Of a DNA stretch of 64,000 bases, positions 27,042 through 36,029 are shown piece by piece. The first letter of the stretch is position 1; each line of letters begins with the position of its first letter. A model generated the notes under the pieces. That model worked only from the letters and a program-made list of their open reading frames with translations. It did no database searches and was not told the DNA's origin. The stretch is taken from NCBI RefSeq assembly GCF_034057115.1, contig NZ_CP139195.1:744001-808000 (forward strand), given 5' to 3'. This DNA comes from Pseudomonas sp. AN-1 (lineage in GTDB: Bacteria; Pseudomonadota; Gammaproteobacteria; Pseudomonadales; Pseudomonadaceae). The position numbers were made by a program, and so were the translations under genes.

Positions 27042-28193
27042 TTACAGCCTTTCGATGATGGTCACGTTGGCCTGGCCGCCGCCTTCGCACATGGTCTGCA
27101 GGCCGTAGCGGCCGCCGCTGCGCTCCAGCTCGTGCAGCAGCGTGGTCATCAGCCGCGCGCCGGTGGCGCCCAGCGGGTGGCCGAGGGCGATGGCGCCGCC
27201 GTTGGCGTTGGTGCGCGCCGGGTCGTAGTCCAGCTCCTTGGCCCAGGCCATCACCACCGAGGCGAAGGCCTCGTTGATCTCCACCCGGTCGATGTCGTTC
27301 ATCGTCATGCCGGCCTTCTTCAGGGCGTGGCGGGTCGCCTCGATCGGCGCGGTGAGGTGCCAGATCGGGTCGTCGCCACGCACGCTGAGGTGGTGGATGC
27401 GCGCCCGCGGGGTCAGGCCGTAGCGCTTGAGCGCCGCCTCGGAGACCACCAGCAGCGCCGCCGAGGCGTCGCAGGTCTGGCTGGACACTGCGGCGGTGAT
27501 CGACGGGTATTCCGCGCCCACCGGCTCCAGGCTGGCCATCTTCTCCAGGGTGGTCTCGCGCGGCGTCTCGTCGTACCAGACGCCTTCCAGCGGGACGATC
27601 TCGCGGGTGAAGCGTCCGGCGGCGATGGCGCTCAGGGCGCGCTGGTGGCTCTCCAGGGCGAAGGCCTCCATCTGCGCGCGGCTGATGCCCCAGTGGTCGG
27701 CGATGCGCTGGGCGGCGTAGAACTGGTTGACCGGCTGGTCGCCGAAGCGCGCCTGCCAGCCCTTGCTGCCGGAGAACGGATCGGCGAAGCCGAGCGGCTG
27801 GCCGGCGAGCATGGCCGAGGAGATCGGGATCTGCGTCATGGTCTGCACGCCGCCGACCGCCACCACGTCCTGGGTGCCGCTCATCACCGCCTGGGCGGCG
27901 AAGTGCAGCGCCTGCTGCGACGAGCCGCACTGGCGGTCGACGGTGGTGCCCGGCACGTTGAGCGGCAGGTCGGCGGCCAGCCAGCTGGTGCGGGCGATGT
28001 CGCCGGCCTGCGAGCCGATGGTGTCGACGCAGCCGAAGATCACGTCGTCGTACTCGTGGGCCGGGATCGGGTTGCGCGCAACCAGCGCCTTCAGCACGTG
28101 GGCGCCGAGGTCGATGGCATGCACGTGGGACAGACCGCCCTTGCGCTTGCCGGTCGGGCTGCGCAGGGCGTCGACGATATAGGCTTCAGCCAT
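27042..28193 (-). CDS. fadA6: FadA6-type acetyl-CoA acetyltransferase (thiolase)
   Basis: A 383-aa thiolase: [17 protein letters not shown] at the start, the active-site cysteine in [41 protein letters not shown] and [15 protein letters not shown] at the end. It closely follows mycobacterial FadA6 (Rv3556c) as I recall it, including [21 protein letters not shown]. FadA6 acts in thiolytic steps of HIP (C/D-ring) degradation, releasing acetyl-CoA from ring-opened intermediates. It lies 3 bp after the neighbouring acyl-CoA dehydrogenase gene in the same operon. Confidence 0.92.
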   Translation of the reverse strand: MAEAYIVDALRSPTGKRKGGLSHVHAIDLGAHVLKALVARNPIPAHEYDDVIFGCVDTIGSQAGDIARTSWLAADLPLNVPGTTVDRQCGSSQQALHFAAQAVMSGTQDVVAVGGVQTMTQIPISSAMLAGQPLGFADPFSGSKGWQARFGDQPVNQFYAAQRIADHWGISRAQMEAFALESHQRALSAIAAGRFTREIVPLEGVWYDETPRETTLEKMASLEPVGAEYPSITAAVSSQTCDASAALLVVSEAALKRYGLTPRARIHHLSVRGDDPIWHLTAPIEATRHALKKAGMTMNDIDRVEINEAFASVVMAWAKELDYDPARTNANGGAIALGHPLGATGARLMTTLLHELERSGGRYGLQTMCEGGGQANVTIIERL

Positions 28194-28196
28194 GGA

Positions 28197-29255
28197 TCAC
28201 TCCTCGAAGGTCTGGGCCGGCGCCAGCGCGGCGCCGTCGGCCAGCACGCAGGCGGCCACGCGGGACTTGTGGAAGGCGCGGTCGCCCCAGGAGGCGTCCA
28301 GCGCCCAGGCGCGCTTCATGAACATCTGCAGGTCGACTTCCCAGGTGTAACCCATGGCGCCGTGTACCTGGATGCCGTGGCGGGCCGACAGCCAGGCCGC
28401 CTCGGCGCAGGCCAGGCGGGCGTGGGAGACGTGCACCGCGGCATCGGACGCGCCATTGGCCAGGGCGTGGGCGGCGCGATAGAGCACCGGCTTGGCGAAC
28501 TCGACTTTGGTGGCCACGTCGGCCAGGTGATGCTTGACCGCCTGGAAGCTGCCGATCGGCTTGCCGAACTGCTTGCGCTGGGCGACGTAGTCGACCGACA
28601 GGTCGAGCATGCGCTGGGCCAGGCCCAGGGCCTGACCGGCCACCGCCAGGGCGCCGCGATCCAGGGTCTGCGCCCACAGCGCGCGGCCCTGCTCGCCGGT
28701 GGCGACGCGGGTCGCCGAAATCGGCTCCCAGACCACCTGGCTGAGGCGGCGCGAGGCGTCGATGCTCGGGCTGGCGATCACGTCGACCAGCGGGCGCGGC
28801 ACCAGGTGCACTTCGTCGCCGTGGGCGAGCAACAGGTAGTTGGCCAGGTGGGCGTCGGCCACCAGCGGGTTGATCGGGTGGCCGACGGCGACGCGGATGC
28901 TGCCGTCGGCGATCTGCGCCAGGGCATCGTCGCGCCCGGCGGTGCCTTCGGGCAGCGCGGTCAGCAGGCCGGCAGCCACGTAGGCGGTGTCGGCCAGCGA
29001 GTCGGGAATCGCGTAGTAGCCCAGCTCCTGGGTCATCAGCGCCCAGGCCACGTCGTCCATGCCCAGGCCGCCGCAGGCTTCGGGTACCGACAGGGCGGTG
29101 AGGCCCTGCTCGGCGATCTTGTTGCGCAGCTCGGGCGAGCGGCCGGCGTCGGTTTCCCAGACGTCGCGCAGCATCTCGGGGGCCGCCTCGGTCATCAGGA
29201 AGCGGCTGATCGCCTCGCGGAAGGCGAGCTGGTCGTCGTTGAAGGTGAAGTCCAT
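28197..29255 (-). CDS. Acyl-CoA dehydrogenase, steroid type (subunit A of a pair)
   Basis: A 352-aa flavoprotein: FNDDQLAFREAISRFL at the N-terminus, VPEACGGLGMDD, and QFGKPIGSFQAVKHHLADV with VHGAMGYTWEVDLQMFMKRAW at the C-terminus. The FAD-binding middle domain is shortened and divergent. This is usual in one subunit of the heterotetrameric (alpha2beta2) steroid acyl-CoA dehydrogenases, where adjacent genes each supply part of the FAD site. Its partner is the next gene upstream. The pair probably corresponds to the FadE31-33 group that dehydrogenates C/D-ring-derived CoA esters; the exact substrate is inference. Confidence 0.85.
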   Translation of the reverse strand: MDFTFNDDQLAFREAISRFLMTEAAPEMLRDVWETDAGRSPELRNKIAEQGLTALSVPEACGGLGMDDVAWALMTQELGYYAIPDSLADTAYVAAGLLTALPEGTAGRDDALAQIADGSIRVAVGHPINPLVADAHLANYLLLAHGDEVHLVPRPLVDVIASPSIDASRRLSQVVWEPISATRVATGEQGRALWAQTLDRGALAVAGQALGLAQRMLDLSVDYVAQRKQFGKPIGSFQAVKHHLADVATKVEFAKPVLYRAAHALANGASDAAVHVSHARLACAEAAWLSARHGIQVHGAMGYTWEVDLQMFMKRAWALDASWGDRAFHKSRVAACVLADGAALAPAQTFEE

Positions 29256-29265
29256 GGCCCGCTCC

Positions 29266-30411
29266 TTACTTCGGCAGGCCGAGCATGCGCTCGGCGATGA
29301 TGTTGCGCTGGATCTCGTTGGTGCCGGCGTAGATCGGCCCGGCCTGGGCGAACAGGAAGCCCTCCAGCCAGCCCTCGCTGCCGTCCAGCAGCTCGCCGCG
29401 CGCGCCGAGGATGCGCATGGCGGTCTCGTGCATGCGCAGGTCCAGCTCGGACCAGAAGATCTTGTTGGTGCTCGACTCGGCGCCGATGCGCGCGCCGCGC
29501 GCCAGGCGGCCGACCGTGTGGTAGGCGGACAGCGCGTAGGCCTGGGCGTCCATCCACGCCTGCACCACCGCCTCGCGGATGCTCGGGTCGCGGTCGGCGC
29601 TGTCCTGGTTGGCGCGGTACAGCTCGACCAGCTTGCGCGCGGTGGCCTGGAAGCGCGCCGGCGAGCGCAGCAGCAGGCCGCGCTCGAAGCCGGCGGTGGC
29701 CATGGCCACGTGCCAGCCCTGGCCTTCGGCGCCGATGCGGTTGTCCAGCGGCACGCGCACGTCGTCGAAGAACACCTCGGCGAAGGCGTCCTTGCCGTTG
29801 AGCGCCTTGATCGGGCGGATGGTCACGCCGGGGCTGTCCAGCGGCACCAGCAGGAAGGACAGGCCGTGGTGGCGGCTGGAGGCCGGGTCGCTGCGGAACA
29901 GACCGAACAGCCAGTCGGCGAAGATCGCCCGGGTCGACCAGGTCTTCTGGCCGTTGAGCACGTAGTGGTCGCCGTCGCGGATCGCCTTGCTGGTGATCGC
30001 CGCCATGTCCGAGCCGGCGTTCGGCTCCGACCAGCCCTGCGCCCACATGTCGGCGCTGGCGGCCATGCGCGGCAGGAAGCGCTTCTTCTGCTCCTCGGTG
30101 CCGAACTCCATCAGGGTCGGGCCGAGCAGCAGCTGGCCGTTCTGGTTGACGCGCATCGGCGCGCCGGCACCGTAGTACTCCTCCTCGAAGATCAGCCATT
30201 CGGTGAGGTCGCAGCCGCGCCCGCCCAGTTCGGCCGGCCACATCACCATGGACAGGCGGGCGTCGAACAGGCGGCTTTCCCATTCGCGGTGTTGTTCGAA
30301 GCCTTCACGGGTGTCGTAGCTGGCCAGTGGCTCGCGCGGCAGGTTGTCCGCCAGCCAGGCCCGCACCTCGGCGCGGAAGGCCTTCTGTTTGGGGGTATAG
30401 GCAAGGTCCAT
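29266..30411 (-). CDS. Acyl-CoA dehydrogenase, steroid type (subunit B of a pair)
   Basis: A 381-aa acyl-CoA dehydrogenase with an N-terminal helical domain, WAQGWSEPNAGSDMAAITSKA (FAD/substrate loop), LNGQKTWSTRA, and the C-terminal YAGTNEIQRNIIAERMLGLPK signature. It is more complete than the gene 10 bp downstream, with which it probably forms a heterotetramer. It belongs to the same family as FadE30-33 of the cholesterol C/D-ring pathway. ATG 30411 lies 9 bp after the echA20 stop within the leftward operon. Confidence 0.87.
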   Translation of the reverse strand: MDLAYTPKQKAFRAEVRAWLADNLPREPLASYDTREGFEQHREWESRLFDARLSMVMWPAELGGRGCDLTEWLIFEEEYYGAGAPMRVNQNGQLLLGPTLMEFGTEEQKKRFLPRMAASADMWAQGWSEPNAGSDMAAITSKAIRDGDHYVLNGQKTWSTRAIFADWLFGLFRSDPASSRHHGLSFLLVPLDSPGVTIRPIKALNGKDAFAEVFFDDVRVPLDNRIGAEGQGWHVAMATAGFERGLLLRSPARFQATARKLVELYRANQDSADRDPSIREAVVQAWMDAQAYALSAYHTVGRLARGARIGAESSTNKIFWSELDLRMHETAMRILGARGELLDGSEGWLEGFLFAQAGPIYAGTNEIQRNIIAERMLGLPK

Positions 30412-30420
30412 GGTGCGTCC

Positions 30421-31173
30421 TCAGAACTTGGCGTCGCGCTTCTCGACGAAGGCCCGGCGGGTCTCCGCGGAGTCCGGGCTGGTGTAGGCCTGCAGGGTGA
30501 AGCCCTGCTCCCAGCGGTACTTGTCTTCGAGGTTGCCGTCCTCGATGCCGTTGAGGGCTTCCTTGGCGATGCGGATCATCGCCGGGCTCTTGGCGGCGAT
30601 CTTGGCGGCGATCTCCAGGGCGGCCTCGCGCAGCTCTTCCTTGGCCACCACGCGCTCGATGAAGCCGTAGCGCTCGGCCTCGCGGGCGCCGATCTTCTCG
30701 CCGGTGAAGAACAGGTAGCGGACCTTCTGCACCGGGAACAGGCGCTGCAGGTGGGCGCCGCCGCCCATGGCGCCGCGGTCGACTTCCGGCAGGGCGAAGG
30801 TGGCGCACTCGGCGGCGACCACGATGTCGGCCGCGCCGGTGATGCCGATGCCGCCGCCGAGCACGAAGCCGTGCACCGCGACGATGACCGGCACCGGGCT
30901 GCGGTGCACGGCGCGGAAGGTCTCGTAGTTGCCCTTGTTGACGGCGACGATGCGCTCGGGATGGGCGTCGAGTTCCTTGATGTCGACCCCGGCGCAGAAG
31001 CCGCGGCCCTCGGCGCGGATGACGATCACGCGCACTTCCGGGTTGGCGCCCAGCTCGTCGATCGAGCGCGCCAGGCCCAGCCATTCCTGGCTGTCCAGCG
31101 CGTTGACCGGCGGCTTGGCGATCGTCAGTTCGGCAATGCCCGCCTCGATACGGGTAGTGAATGCCTGGCTCAT
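30421..31173 (-). CDS. echA20: EchA20-type ring-opening crotonase
   Basis: A 250-aa crotonase-fold protein with RAEGRGFCAGVDIKE (oxyanion loop), VHGFVLGGGIGITGAADIVVA and ALPEVDRGAMGGGAHL. These residues match EchA20 (Rv3550) of the mycobacterial HIP pathway, which hydrolytically opens ring D of a HIP-CoA derivative. The neighbouring ipdA, ipdB and ipdC support this call. ATG 31173 follows GGAG; it is separated from ipdC by 31 bp. Confidence 0.88.
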   Translation of the reverse strand: MSQAFTTRIEAGIAELTIAKPPVNALDSQEWLGLARSIDELGANPEVRVIVIRAEGRGFCAGVDIKELDAHPERIVAVNKGNYETFRAVHRSPVPVIVAVHGFVLGGGIGITGAADIVVAAECATFALPEVDRGAMGGGAHLQRLFPVQKVRYLFFTGEKIGAREAERYGFIERVVAKEELREAALEIAAKIAAKSPAMIRIAKEALNGIEDGNLEDKYRWEQGFTLQAYTSPDSAETRRAFVEKRDAKF

Positions 31174-31204
31174 TGTTGTTGGCTCCTGGTAGGCATGGCG
31201 GGGT

Positions 31205-32302
31205 TCAGGAGATGGCCGGCGCGGTCTTCGCCGCGGCCTGGCGGGCGCAGAGCGCGGCCAGGCAGCGCTCGGCCTCGGCGACCATCTCGTCGATCAGTTG
31301 CTGGCAGCTCTTCAGCTCGCCGATGGCGGCGGCCACCTGGCCGCTGGGCAGGATGCCCTCGTCGGGGTAACCGTCGACCATCGAGCGCTGCAGCAGCACC
31401 GGCTGGTTGGCGGCCATCACCGTCTGCGACACCGCGCCCGGGTCTTCCTTGAGCGCCTGGCGCAGCACGCCGAGCATGTGGCCGAAGCTCATGCCGGTCT
31501 GCTGCTTCCACTGCCAGGCGCTGCCCAAGGCGATGCGCAGGCGGCCGAACGGCCCGGCGCCTTCCAGGCGGTTGATGAACGGGTTGTCGATCATCCGGTG
31601 GCGCATGCCGTCCACCGCCAGGGTGACGCGGATGCGCTGCGGGTCGTTGACCTTGAGGTAGCGCTCCAGGGTCGCCTTGGGGGTGGGCGAATCGCTGGTC
31701 ATCAGGAAACGCGTGCCCATGGCGATGCCCGCGGCGCCGGCGGCCAGCGCCGAGGCCAGACCGCGCCCGGTGGAGTAGCCGCCGGCGGCGATCACCGGCA
31801 CCTTGACCGCATCCAGCACCTGCGGCAGCAGGATGGTGGTCGGCACGCCGCCGGTGTGGCCGCCGCCCTCGCCGCCCTGGATGGTGATCAGGTCGGCGCC
31901 CAGCTCCACGGCCTTCTGCGCGTGCTTGAGCGCGCCGACGGTGGGGATACACAGCACGCCGGCGGCCTTGAAGCGGGCGATGGTCTGCTTGTCCGGACCG
32001 CGGCCGTAGCTGACCGCGCGCAGGCGGTACTGGATCGCCAGATCCACGCACTGGGCGGCGTTTTCCTGGAACATGTGGAAGTTGAGGCCGAAGTTGCTGC
32101 CGCCGGTGGCCTTGATCACCTTCTGGATCTCGCCTTCCAGCGCGGCGGCGGGGATGGTCGCCCCGGCGAGGAAGCCGAAGCCCCCGGCGCGGGTGGTGGC
32201 GATCACCAGGTTGGCGTCGGCCACCCAGCCCATCGCGGTCTGCACGATGGGGTAGCGGCAGCCGAGCGCCTCGGTCAGCGGGGTCTGCAGCAGGGCACTC
32301 AT
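31205..32302 (-). CDS. ipdC: IpdC-type FMN oxidoreductase (nitronate-monooxygenase fold)
   Basis: A 365-aa TIM-barrel flavoprotein: LGCRYPIVQTAMGWVADANLV, TIQGGEGGGHTGGVPTTILLP, VIAAGGYSTGRGLASALAAGAAGIAMGTRFL (phosphate-binding loop for FMN) and MAANQPVLLQRSMVDG. It matches IpdC (Rv3553), which introduces a double bond into 5-oxo-HIC-CoA-type intermediates during steroid C/D-ring degradation. Automated tools often call such proteins nitronate monooxygenases. It overlaps the upstream crotonase by 4 bp. Confidence 0.88.
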   Translation of the reverse strand: MSALLQTPLTEALGCRYPIVQTAMGWVADANLVIATTRAGGFGFLAGATIPAAALEGEIQKVIKATGGSNFGLNFHMFQENAAQCVDLAIQYRLRAVSYGRGPDKQTIARFKAAGVLCIPTVGALKHAQKAVELGADLITIQGGEGGGHTGGVPTTILLPQVLDAVKVPVIAAGGYSTGRGLASALAAGAAGIAMGTRFLMTSDSPTPKATLERYLKVNDPQRIRVTLAVDGMRHRMIDNPFINRLEGAGPFGRLRIALGSAWQWKQQTGMSFGHMLGVLRQALKEDPGAVSQTVMAANQPVLLQRSMVDGYPDEGILPSGQVAAAIGELKSCQQLIDEMVAEAERCLAALCARQAAAKTAPAIS

Positions 32303-33222
32303 GCGCTCTCCCCTTCGCTGGCCGCGGCCTGCTTGTTGGCCTTGGCCATGGCCTTGGCGTCATAGCCGCCCAGCTTGTCGCCGGACAACAGCTCGTTGTG
32401 CACGTGGGCGAAGTGGTGCCAGGCGAACACCGCGTCCATCGCGGTGCGCTTGCCGGACAGGTCCTCGACGTGGTTGATCGCCTGCTTGGTCAGCGCCAGG
32501 CCCATGCGCGGCTGGGCGGCGACCTTCGCCGCCAGCGCATAGGTGGTCGCCTGCAGCTCGTCACGCGGCACCACGCGGTTGACCATGCCCACCTCGTAGG
32601 CGCGGCTGGCCGGCATGCGGTCGCCGCACATGAGGAATTCCTTGGCGATGCGCGGGTTCATCTCGTAGGGATGGGCGAAGTACTCCACCCCCGGAATGCC
32701 CATGCGCACCACCGGGTCCTGGAAGAAGGCGTCGTCGCTGGCCACGATCAGGTCGCAGACCCAGGCCAGCATCAGACCGCCGGCGATGCAGGCGCCCTGG
32801 ACCATGGCGATGGTCGGCTTGGGCAGCTCGCGCCAGCGCCGGCACATGCCGAGGTAGACCTCCTGCTCGCGGGCGTACAGGTACTCGCCACCCGGCTTGT
32901 TGGTGTGGTCCCACCACAGCTGAGCGCGCTCGAACGTCTTGTTGATGTCGCGTCCCGGCGTGCCGATGTCGTGGCCGGCGGAGAAGTGCTTACCGGCGCC
33001 GCACAGCACGATGACCTTGACCGCGTCGTCGTCCACGGCGCGGCGCAGGGCCGCGTCGAGGGCGTAGGTCATCTGCGAGTTCTGCGCGTTGTTGAACGCC
33101 GGACGGTTCATGGTCAGGGTGGCGACGCCGTCGGCCACCGTGTAGATCACCGGCTGCTCGGTCTCGTAGACCGAGGCGTCGGCGCGGGTGACGAATTCGC
33201 TGTCGCTGCTCGGGACGCTCAT
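32299..33222 (-). CDS. Enoyl-CoA hydratase/isomerase family protein
   Basis: A 307-aa crotonase: VADGVATLTMNRPAFNNAQNSQM, GKHFSAGHDIG (oxyanion loop), VQGACIAGGLMLAWVCDLIVAS, QDPVVRMGIPGVEYFAHPYEM and a 40-residue C-terminal extension. ATG 33222 has GAGGAA upstream; the frame opens earlier but those residues are not family-like. It sits between ipdB and ipdC, so it should hydrate a CoA ester of the C/D-ring pathway. Proteobacterial steroid clusters carry such an extra hydratase; I cannot tell which double bond it uses. Confidence 0.85.
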   Translation of the reverse strand: MSVPSSDSEFVTRADASVYETEQPVIYTVADGVATLTMNRPAFNNAQNSQMTYALDAALRRAVDDDAVKVIVLCGAGKHFSAGHDIGTPGRDINKTFERAQLWWDHTNKPGGEYLYAREQEVYLGMCRRWRELPKPTIAMVQGACIAGGLMLAWVCDLIVASDDAFFQDPVVRMGIPGVEYFAHPYEMNPRIAKEFLMCGDRMPASRAYEVGMVNRVVPRDELQATTYALAAKVAAQPRMGLALTKQAINHVEDLSGKRTAMDAVFAWHHFAHVHNELLSGDKLGGYDAKAMAKANKQAAASEGESA

Positions 33223-33232
33223 GGTCGATTCC

Positions 33233-34039
33233 TCAGGCCTGGGTGGCGGCACGGATGCCGGGCGGATTGCCCTTGAGGGCGGAGGCACGCAGGTCGTGCG
33301 GGTCGAGGCGGCGGATGATCGCCAACTGCTCGGCGGTCGGATGCGCGGTCTCGCCCATGCCGTCGGCCTTGAGCAGCGGGAAGCCGGTGTTGTCCTGCAC
33401 CTCCTCGAAGCTCACCCCCGGATGCAGCGAGCGCACGCGCACCGCGCGCTCCGGCCCTTCGAAGTCCATCACGCACAGGTCGCTGACCACGCGGCGGATG
33501 TCCATCAGGTCTCGGCGCGAACCCTCCAGCCAGCGCTCGGGCTTGAAGCCGACGCCGGATACCATGTCCACCTCGCCGGCAACGAACACCCGCTTGTTGT
33601 GGCTGGGCACGAAGAACGAGTTGATGTGGTTGATGCTGTTGCCCGGCAGGCCGCGCACGCCGAGCATGGCGATCTTCGGCTGGCGGTAGTCGCCGACCAC
33701 CGACAGGTTGGTCTGGCCCCAGCGGTCGACCTGGGTCGGGCCGATCATCGCGTGGCGGCGGCCGCCCCACACGCACTCGAACACCCGCTCGAAGCTCATG
33801 CAGCCGGAGTACTTGGGCACGTAGTCGCCGCGCGGGCCGAGCGGGATCGGCTCCTCGACGAGGAACGCCTCGCTGTCGGTCATCAGCAGTTCCGGGCTGT
33901 GGGTGAGCTTGGCCAGGCTGGCGCCCAGGCGCGGGATCACGCCCAGGCCCGAGGCCAGCACTTCGCCGTTGCCGCGCCAGGCTTCCGAGGCGGCGACGAT
34001 CAGCAGTTCGGCCAGGGTGAAATCACGGGTATCGGTCAT
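33233..34039 (-). CDS. ipdB: IpdB subunit of the COCHEA-CoA hydrolase
   Basis: A 268-aa CoA-transferase-fold protein (beta subunit type): FTLAELLIVAASEAWRGNGEVLASGLGVIPRLGA, PTQVDRWGQTNLSVVGDY and GLPGNSINHINSFFVP. IpdA and IpdB form a heterotetramer that, unlike true CoA transferases, hydrolyses the last carbocyclic ring of the steroid (COCHEA-CoA). The gene follows ipdA by 12 bp. Annotation pipelines often name it a glutaconate CoA-transferase subunit. Confidence 0.9.
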   Translation of the reverse strand: MTDTRDFTLAELLIVAASEAWRGNGEVLASGLGVIPRLGASLAKLTHSPELLMTDSEAFLVEEPIPLGPRGDYVPKYSGCMSFERVFECVWGGRRHAMIGPTQVDRWGQTNLSVVGDYRQPKIAMLGVRGLPGNSINHINSFFVPSHNKRVFVAGEVDMVSGVGFKPERWLEGSRRDLMDIRRVVSDLCVMDFEGPERAVRVRSLHPGVSFEEVQDNTGFPLLKADGMGETAHPTAEQLAIIRRLDPHDLRASALKGNPPGIRAATQA

Positions 34040-34051
34040 CGCTCGTTCTCC

Positions 34052-34930
34052 TCAGAACACCGGCAGGGGCAGCTTGCCCAGGCGCTCGGCGCCGCCGTTC
34101 TTTTCCTGGTAGGCCGTCTCGCCCGGCGTCACGAACTCGTCGACGTAGGCCTGCCAGCCGCCATCTTCCGCCGCACTGGCGACGTAGCGCTTGAAATGGC
34201 TCATGTCCCAGCCGTAGTCGGACGGGCAGGAGGTCGGGTGGGCGCCGAACGGGGCGTGCACCACGCCGGTCACCAGGTAGCGCTCGAAGGTGTTGTTGCG
34301 CGCTTCCTGAGCGGTCAGCGCGAAGCGCTCGTGCAGGCGCTCGCAGGACACGAAGCATTGCTTGGCGGCGCGGGCGAACAGGTGGTCGAAGTACGGGTCC
34401 GGGCCGGTCACCAGGGTGTTGCCCAGGCGGTCGGCGTCGTTGACGTGCAGGAAGGCCACGTCGAGATTCAGCGCCGGCATGGCCAGCAGCACCTCGCCGT
34501 CGGCGTAGGGCGAGGCGATGGTCTTCAGCTCGGGGTTGTGGGTCAGCACGTCGGTGGCCAGGCCGCAGCGGGTCGGCAGGAACGGCAGGCGCATGCCGGC
34601 GGCGCGCAGGCCCCACTCGAACATGCCCTCGTCCAGCTCCATCAGTTCGGTGAGCTGGCCGGCCTCGCGGCACTTGCGGAACCACGGCTCCAGCGGGATG
34701 GCGTCGAGGGTGGCGAAGCCGAAGATCAGTTTCTTGACCTTGCCGGCGGCGCAGAGCATGCCGACCTCCGGACCGCCGTAGGCGACCACGGTGAGGTCCT
34801 TGACGTCCGAGCGGAGGATCTCGCGGACGATGGCCATCGGCTTGCGCCGCGGGCCCCAGCCGCCGAAGCCGACGGTCATGCCGTCGCGCAGTTGGGCGAC
34901 CGCATCGGCCGCCGTCAGTTGTTTGTTCAT
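34052..34930 (-). CDS. ipdA: IpdA subunit of the COCHEA-CoA hydrolase
   Basis: A 292-aa CoA-transferase-fold protein (alpha subunit type): LRDGMTVGFGGWGPRRKPMAIVREIL, KLIFGFATLDAIPLEPWFRK, LELDEGMFEWGLRAAG-like segment (LMELDEGMFEWGLRA) with acidic residues at the position used for catalysis, and VTGVVHAPFGAHPTSC. It pairs with IpdB directly downstream. It lies 12 bp after hsaC, so the aromatic-ring dioxygenase and the C/D-ring hydrolase are in one operon. Confidence 0.9.
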   Translation of the reverse strand: MNKQLTAADAVAQLRDGMTVGFGGWGPRRKPMAIVREILRSDVKDLTVVAYGGPEVGMLCAAGKVKKLIFGFATLDAIPLEPWFRKCREAGQLTELMELDEGMFEWGLRAAGMRLPFLPTRCGLATDVLTHNPELKTIASPYADGEVLLAMPALNLDVAFLHVNDADRLGNTLVTGPDPYFDHLFARAAKQCFVSCERLHERFALTAQEARNNTFERYLVTGVVHAPFGAHPTSCPSDYGWDMSHFKRYVASAAEDGGWQAYVDEFVTPGETAYQEKNGGAERLGKLPLPVF

Positions 34931-34941
34931 TGCTGTACTCC

Positions 34942-35832
34942 TTATTGCCGGCCGGCGGAGAAGTCGTGGCCCCAGATGCTCACGCGAGTGAACTCGAAGG
35001 CGCTGTGTTCGGCCCAGTCGAGCTGCAGGCCGCCGTAGCCGTATTCCAGGTCGAAGCCCGAGGGGGTCTTCATGTAGAAACTGGTCATGCGGTCATTGAG
35101 GTGCTGGCCGAGGGTCGCCGACAGCGGCACGCCGTGGGCCTGCATGCGGTCGTGGGCGCGGCCCACCTCGGTCATCGAGTCGACCTCGACCATCACGTGC
35201 ACGCAGCCGCTCGGCACCGGGTACTCGGCCAGCGCCAGGCTGTGGTGGCGGGCGTTGGCGCAGTGCAGGAAGTGGATGCGGGTCGCCGGGGCGCTCGGGT
35301 CCGGGCGAAAGTTGAAGATGTCGGAGACCTCGAAGCCGAGCACCTCGGTGGCGAAGGCCAGGGTGGCGTCGAAGTTCGGCGCCGGCAGCACGGTGTGGCC
35401 GAGGCCCATGTCGCCGGTGACGAAGCGCGGTACGCCCTGCGGCGAGACGAACGGCAGGCAATCGGAGCGATGGCCCCAGCTCAGCTCGTGGCGGTTGCCC
35501 GCCGGATCGACGACGATGGCCAGCGCCTGCACGCCGCGCTGCTCGACCTCCTCGGCGCTGCCGACCTGCCACTCGACGCCCTTGGCCTCGAGGTGCGCGA
35601 GTGCATTGCGGAAGGCCTTCTCCCCGGCCAGCTCCCAGCCCGAGGCTAGGTAGCGCGGCGAATCGCCCTCGACCACCAGCATGCGGAACGGACGCTCGTC
35701 CATCTTCACGTACAGAGCGCCGCCCGGCGCGGGGCTGGTCGGCATGCCCAGCACGTCCTCGGCGTAGCACTGCCAGTCGCCGAGATTGCCGACCTGGGCA
35801 ACGAAGTAACTCAGTCCACGGATGTCGATCAT
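34942..35832 (-). CDS. hsaC: Extradiol dioxygenase for 3,4-DHSA (HsaC/TesB)
   Basis: A 296-aa two-domain vicinal-oxygen-chelate dioxygenase. The iron-binding triad is visible as His in MGLGHTVL (about residue 144), His in ARHHSLALAEYP (about 207) and Glu in GFDLEYGYGG (about 257), with SFYMKTPSGFD and SIWGHDF at the end. It matches HsaC of actinobacteria and TesB of Comamonas, which cleave the aromatised A ring of 3,4-DHSA. ATG 35832 has AGGAG upstream. It is the first gene of the ten-gene leftward operon and has a steroid-regulon promoter dyad 65-84 bp before the start. Confidence 0.92.
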   Translation of the reverse strand: MIDIRGLSYFVAQVGNLGDWQCYAEDVLGMPTSPAPGGALYVKMDERPFRMLVVEGDSPRYLASGWELAGEKAFRNALAHLEAKGVEWQVGSAEEVEQRGVQALAIVVDPAGNRHELSWGHRSDCLPFVSPQGVPRFVTGDMGLGHTVLPAPNFDATLAFATEVLGFEVSDIFNFRPDPSAPATRIHFLHCANARHHSLALAEYPVPSGCVHVMVEVDSMTEVGRAHDRMQAHGVPLSATLGQHLNDRMTSFYMKTPSGFDLEYGYGGLQLDWAEHSAFEFTRVSIWGHDFSAGRQ

Positions 35833-35870
35833 GCCCCTGCTCCTGAAAGATCGTTTCATGACTTGGGACG

Positions 35871-35916
35871 ATTCTGCGCAGGCCGCACCAGCGGCTCATC
35901 GTCCGTTGAGACTAAG
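35871..35916 (-). promoter_or_regulatory. Steroid-regulon promoter of the hsaC-ipdAB operon
   Basis: On the minus strand the dyad CTTAGTC-TCAACG-GACGATG (35897-35916) is followed after exactly 20 bp by CAGAAT (35871-35876), a good -10 match. The architecture equals that upstream of ipdF, the thiolase, DUF1302 and the SDR operon. Confidence 0.6.
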
Positions 35917-35951
35917 CGGCGCAGCCCCTGATGCGCCCGGCTGGCGCGGCT

Positions 35952-35997
35952 CCTAGTCCGTTTCGGGGATTCCCGTCCCCCGCTCCCCTCGCACACT
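35952..35997 (+). promoter_or_regulatory. Steroid-regulon promoter of the fadE pair
   Basis: CCTAGTC-CGTTTC-GGGGATT (35952-35971) on the plus strand matches the left half-site well and the right half-site in part. Exactly 20 bp later comes CACACT (35992-35997), a -10-like hexamer. The start codon of the first dehydrogenase is 32 bp further on. It is back-to-back with the hsaC promoter. Confidence 0.45.
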
Positions 35998-36029
35998 CGA
36001 GTCCTGCTAATGGGCCAGAGGAGCCGGTA

